Part shown: positions 61,027 to 64,000 of the stretch, in pieces | How positions within the stretch are numbered: the stretch's first letter is position 1 | How the letters are laid out: each line of letters begins with the position of its first letter | Source: Pseudotabrizicola sp. | Lineage (GTDB): Bacteria > Pseudomonadota > Alphaproteobacteria > Rhodobacterales > Rhodobacteraceae | Assembly (NCBI RefSeq): GCF_030684215.1 | Contig: NZ_JAUXOV010000076.1 | Coordinates: 124,001 to 188,000, forward strand | Length of the DNA stretch: 64,000 bases | Direction of reading: 5' to 3' | Program-made: the position numbers and the translations under genes | The notes under the pieces: generated by a model | The model's input: the letters and a program-made list of their open reading frames with translations, nothing else | Database searches by the model: none | Told to the model about the DNA's origin: nothing

Positions 61027-61355
61027 GGTCGCTTTTTGCTGTGGGTCTGATCGCTTTGGCAGACCAAGCCGGTGCGGCACCTTTGGACGTGCAAAACCTG
61101 CGTTTTAAGTGTGACCGCGATGTCGAGGTGCCGGTGGTCTTTGTGACCGGGCCAGAGGATGCGGTCGCTGTGGTGCAGATTGATGGCGGCCAGTTCCTGC
61201 TGTACCGCGAACCGGCCGCATCCGGGGCCAAGTATTCATGGCCATCGGACGGGGCCAGCTATGTGCTGTGGTCAAAGGGCAATGAGGCAACAATTTATTG
61301 GCGTGAAGCCGGTAAGGAAAGCCCGCTGCTGACCTGCGTTGTACAGATGCAATGA
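61023..61355 (+). CDS. MliC-family secreted lysozyme-inhibitor-like protein
   Basis: 110 residues. Signal peptide SLFAVGLIALADQAGA, then the MliC pattern: LRFKCDRDVEVPVVF with the first Cys, ASGAKYSWPSDG, VLWSKGNEATIYWREAG and LLTCVV with the second Cys forming the expected disulfide. MliC blocks c-type lysozyme in the periplasm. It overlaps zapA by ATGA and is followed by a strong terminator. Confidence 0.82.
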   Translation: MRSLFAVGLIALADQAGAAPLDVQNLRFKCDRDVEVPVVFVTGPEDAVAVVQIDGGQFLLYREPAASGAKYSWPSDGASYVLWSKGNEATIYWREAGKESPLLTCVVQMQ

Positions 61356-61356
61356 A

Positions 61357-61386
61357 AAAAGGCCCGCAGCTTTCTGCGGGCCTTTT
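61357..61386. terminator. Bidirectional terminator
   Basis: A 13-bp perfect stem AAAAGGCCCGCAG / CTGCGGGCCTTTT with a short loop, between the MliC-like gene and the convergent grxD. Confidence 0.9.
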
Positions 61387-61419
61387 CAATTTATTGCGCG
61401 GCGTTGTTAAGGTGATCCC

Positions 61420-61782
61420 TTAAGGGGCATTGGCTTCGCGGATTTTTTCTGCCGCAGCTTTGTCATAGGTCACGCCCTTGGCTTCAAACAGCGCGTCCAG
61501 TTCGCCGGACAGGGTCATCTCGGTCACGATATCGCAGCCGCCGACAAATTCGCCCTTCACATAAAGCTGAGGAATGGTGGGCCAGTCGGAAAAATCCTTG
61601 ATGCCCTGACGCACCTCGGCATCGGCCAGCACGTTCACATCGGCAAATTCAACGCCCATGTAGTTCAGCACCCCGGCCACGCGAGACGAGAACCCGCATT
61701 GCGGCATCATCTTGGTGCCTTTCATGAACAGCACCACGTCGTTTTTCTCAACGGTATCCTTGATCTGGTCTTGTGCGCTCAT
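61420..61782 (-). CDS. grxD: Monothiol glutaredoxin Grx4
   Basis: 120 residues. Active site CGFS (Cys29-Ser32) and [19 protein letters not shown], the glutathione and Fe-S binding block. It binds a [2Fe-2S] cluster with BolA, which is encoded just upstream in the same operon. A role in Fe-S transfer is standard for the family. Confidence 0.96.
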   Translation of the reverse strand: MSAQDQIKDTVEKNDVVLFMKGTKMMPQCGFSSRVAGVLNYMGVEFADVNVLADAEVRQGIKDFSDWPTIPQLYVKGEFVGGCDIVTEMTLSGELDALFEAKGVTYDKAAAEKIREANAP

Positions 61783-61798
61783 CTGCGAGTTCCTTTGA

Positions 61799-62035
61799 TT
61801 ATTCTGGTGCGCGGGTGGTCAGCGCCAAAGCGTGCAATTCGCCATGCGAGCCATCCATCTTGCCCTTGAGTGCGGCATAAACTGCGCGCTGCTGCTGCAC
61901 GCGGTTCATACCACGGAAGGATTCATCGACCACTTCCGCCGAAAAGTGCTGACCGTCATCGCCCTGCACCGTGATTTTGGCCTGTGGAAAGCTGGCACGG
62001 ATCAGGGATTCGATATCGCGGGCGTCGATGGGCAT
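61799..62035 (-). CDS. bolA: BolA-family protein
   Basis: 78 residues from ATG 62035 with AGGAG upstream. The [20 protein letters not shown] block and HALALTTR with the conserved His near the C-terminus fit the BolA fold. It pairs with Grx4. It lies 16 bases before grxD in reading order and downstream of purL. Confidence 0.93.
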   Translation of the reverse strand: MPIDARDIESLIRASFPQAKITVQGDDGQHFSAEVVDESFRGMNRVQQQRAVYAALKGKMDGSHGELHALALTTRAPE

Positions 62036-62112
62036 GGTCGGCTCCTGTTTTGGTCTTACAGCCAAATCTAGGGTGCGGCGGCGTCGGCTGCAAGGTGGCT
62101 TTGGGCTGTGCG

Positions 62113-64000
62113 CTACAGCCCAAGTGCGGTTTCAAACGCCGATCTGTAGATCTGGCTCAGCGTGGCAAGTGGGGCGGACTGACCGCCAAAGGTGACCGCA
62201 TCGCCGCCAAAGCGGCCTACGACCGTTGCGGGCACGCCAGCCGCATGCGCCGCACCCTTCAGCCCGTGCAGCACCTGCGGATCAATCGCCACAAGATAGC
62301 GCGCCTGATCTTCGCCAAATAATGCGGCGATATCACCAGTTTCCAGATCAATGCCCAGCCCGGCAGCTTCGGCCATCTCAAACGCGGCCAGCCCCAGACC
62401 GCCGTCAGACAGGTCGGTGCAGCAGCGCAGGGATTTTCCATGTGCCCGGATGAAATCGCCCGTGCGCTTTTCTGCGGCCAGATCAACATGCGGTGCGTCG
62501 CCCGCCTCGATCCCGAACGCTTCGGCCAGCAGGGCGGATTGGCCCAGATGCGTGCCGGCGCGGCCTATCAGCACCGCCAGATCGCCAGTTTGCGGCTTGC
62601 CGTGGATCAGGTGATCCAACGTCGGCAGAATGCCAACCGCGCCGATGGTGGGCGTGGGCAGGATGCCCGAGCCGTCAGTTTCGTTGTAAAGCGAGACGTT
62701 GCCCGACACGATTGGCATATCAAGCGCCGCGACCGCCGCACCGATGCCTTTGATCGCGCCGACCAGCTGACCCATGATTTCCGGCTTTTCCGGGTTGCCG
62801 AAGTTCAGGTTGTCGGTGGTGGCCAATGGGATCGCCCCCATCGCGGTCAGGTTGCGATACGCCTCGGCGACGGCTTGTTTGCCGCCCTCAAACGGGTTGG
62901 CTTTGACGTAGCGCGGGGTGACATCAGAAGTAAAGGCAAGCGCCTTGGTGGTGCCATGCACCCGCACCACGCCTGCGGGCAGGCCGGGGGTGATGAGGGT
63001 GTCAGCACCAACTTGTGAATCGTATTGCTCCCATACCCAGGATTTATGGCCATAGCTGGGGCTTGAGATCAGAGCGTGCAGAGCATCAAGCGGGGCAATC
63101 GCCGGAATGTCTCCCAGGGGGGCGGCGGTCGGGGTCTCAATCCATGGCCGGTCATATTCCGGCGCGGTCGAGGAGAGTTTTGACAGCGGCAGATCTGCTT
63201 TGACATCATTGCCATGCAGGATGAGGAAGCGGTCTTCGGGGATGGTCTCTCCAACGATGGCGAAATCGAGATCCCATTTGACGAAAATCGCGCGGGCCAC
63301 GTCTTCCAGTTCCGGTTTCAGAACCATCAGCATCCGTTCCTGGGATTCCGACAGCATCATTTCATACGCGGTCATGTTGGTTTCGCGCTGCGGCACGTCG
63401 GCCAGTTGCAGCTTGATGCCAAGGCCACCCTTGTCGCCCATCTCCACGGCAGAACAGGTCAGGCCAGCCGCCCCCATATCCTGAATAGAGATCACCGCGC
63501 CCGATTGCATCAGTTCAAGACAGGCCTCCAGCAGGCGCTTTTCGGTGAAGGGGTCGCCAACCTGCACGGTGGGCCGCTTTTCCTCGATGGTGTCGTCGAA
63601 TTCGGCAGATGCCATGGTGGCACCACCGACGCCATCACGCCCGGTTTTGGCGCCAAGGTAGACAACGGGCATACCGACGCCAGACGCCACCGAGTAGAAA
63701 ATCTTGTCGGCATCGGCCAGACCTGCCGCAAAGGCGTTGACCAGACAGTTGCCGTTATAGGATTTGTGAAACCGCACTTCGCCGCCGACAGTCGGCACGC
63801 CAAAGGCATTGCCGTAACCGCCCACACCTTCGACCACGCCCTTGACCAGATACGCGGTTTTCGGGTGTGAGGGCAGGCCAAAGGACAGCGCGTTCATCGC
63901 GGCAATCGGCCGAGCGCCCATGGTGAATACATCGCGCAGAATGCCGCCAACGCCGGTGGCAGCGCCTTGATGCGGCTCGATATAAGAAGGGTGGTTGTGG
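62113..64000 (-). CDS. purL: Phosphoribosylformylglycinamidine synthase subunit PurL, 5' truncated at the window edge
   Basis: The frame is open to base 64000; the first readable residues are [19 protein letters not shown], so the gene starts beyond the window. The internal [24 protein letters not shown] and FHKSYNGN segments and the C-terminal ATP-binding halves ([19 protein letters not shown]) fit the small PurL that works with PurQ and PurS. It uses glutamine and ATP to make FGAM in purine synthesis. An ATG at 63921 is internal. Confidence 0.96.
   Translation of the reverse strand, partial: HNHPSYIEPHQGAATGVGGILRDVFTMGARPIAAMNALSFGLPSHPKTAYLVKGVVEGVGGYGNAFGVPTVGGEVRFHKSYNGNCLVNAFAAGLADADKIFYSVASGVGMPVVYLGAKTGRDGVGGATMASAEFDDTIEEKRPTVQVGDPFTEKRLLEACLELMQSGAVISIQDMGAAGLTCSAVEMGDKGGLGIKLQLADVPQRETNMTAYEMMLSESQERMLMVLKPELEDVARAIFVKWDLDFAIVGETIPEDRFLILHGNDVKADLPLSKLSSTAPEYDRPWIETPTAAPLGDIPAIAPLDALHALISSPSYGHKSWVWEQYDSQVGADTLITPGLPAGVVRVHGTTKALAFTSDVTPRYVKANPFEGGKQAVAEAYRNLTAMGAIPLATTDNLNFGNPEKPEIMGQLVGAIKGIGAAVAALDMPIVSGNVSLYNETDGSGILPTPTIGAVGILPTLDHLIHGKPQTGDLAVLIGRAGTHLGQSALLAEAFGIEAGDAPHVDLAAEKRTGDFIRAHGKSLRCCTDLSDGGLGLAAFEMAEAAGLGIDLETGDIAALFGEDQARYLVAIDPQVLHGLKGAAHAAGVPATVVGRFGGDAVTFGGQSAPLATLSQIYRSAFETALGL

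Overview
The window reads as the chromosome of an alphaproteobacterium of the Rhodobacterales (Rhodobacter/Roseobacter group). The evidence is high GC coding sequence with strong third-position bias, a SciP-CtrA pair, a Shemin-pathway 5-aminolevulinate synthase with an FnrL-type operator, a ccmABCD-ccmG block, alphaproteobacterial SOS boxes (GTTC-N7-GTTC), and several small proteins I associate with this order. I cannot name a genus. Almost all of the sequence is core genome. I see no prophage, insertion sequence, CRISPR array, integrase or rRNA operon, and only one tRNA.

Layout. 1-5.1 kb: end of the NAD(P)HX repair enzyme, a lone Hint-domain protein, tRNA-Leu(UAG), trigger factor, an unknown protein with nuclease-like residues, and a CHAP-domain lipoprotein. 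5.1-7.9 kb: an EamA exporter and the rpsF-rpsR-rplI operon. 8.2-10 kb: a secreted YceI protein facing a cytochrome b561-YceI fusion. 10.2-12.4 kb: fabD-fabG-acpP. 12.6-15 kb: ssb, a lytic transglycosylase, an aldo/keto reductase. 15.1-17.9 kb: ccmA-B-C-D-G for cytochrome c maturation. 18-21.9 kb: acnA and a DUF1223 protein. 21.9-25.1 kb: a lipid A type acyltransferase, a second EamA exporter, a solitary FliG and a small secreted protein. 25.2-28.8 kb: purB, a GNAT acetyltransferase and an M20 peptidase. 28.9-34.5 kb: hemA, rodZ, ispG, mnmA. 34.6-40 kb: sciP, ctrA, ligA, recG. 40-43.1 kb: an SOS-box-preceded 39-residue membrane peptide, an IscU-like scaffold, hisI, sodB, a host-attachment-family protein and a LOG-family protein. 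43.2-51.3 kb: a LysM protein, an Atm1-type ABC exporter and an RND efflux pair. 51.5-55.7 kb: a YfgM-like protein, BamB, Der, Ndk. 55.7-57.8 kb: a TfoX C-terminal protein behind a second SOS box, a 38-residue Gln/Gly peptide, a decayed MerR gene and an M19 dipeptidase. 57.9-64 kb: transketolase, a coiled-coil protein with ZapA and an MliC-like protein, Grx4, BolA and the C-terminal part of PurL.

Functional groupings. Envelope and division: RodZ, ZapA, LysM protein, lytic transglycosylase, BamB, YfgM-like protein. Iron-sulfur and heme: Atm1, Grx4, BolA, IscU-like scaffold, HemA, Ccm. Cell cycle control: SciP and CtrA. The most unusual material is very small: two perfect GTTC-N7-GTTC boxes, one before a tiny single-span membrane peptide and one before a TfoX C-terminal protein; the 38-residue Gln/Gly peptide; the tandemly duplicated start of the IscU-like gene; and the collapsed copper-type MerR regulator. 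Positions were read by eye and homology is from recognition of motifs, not from searches.
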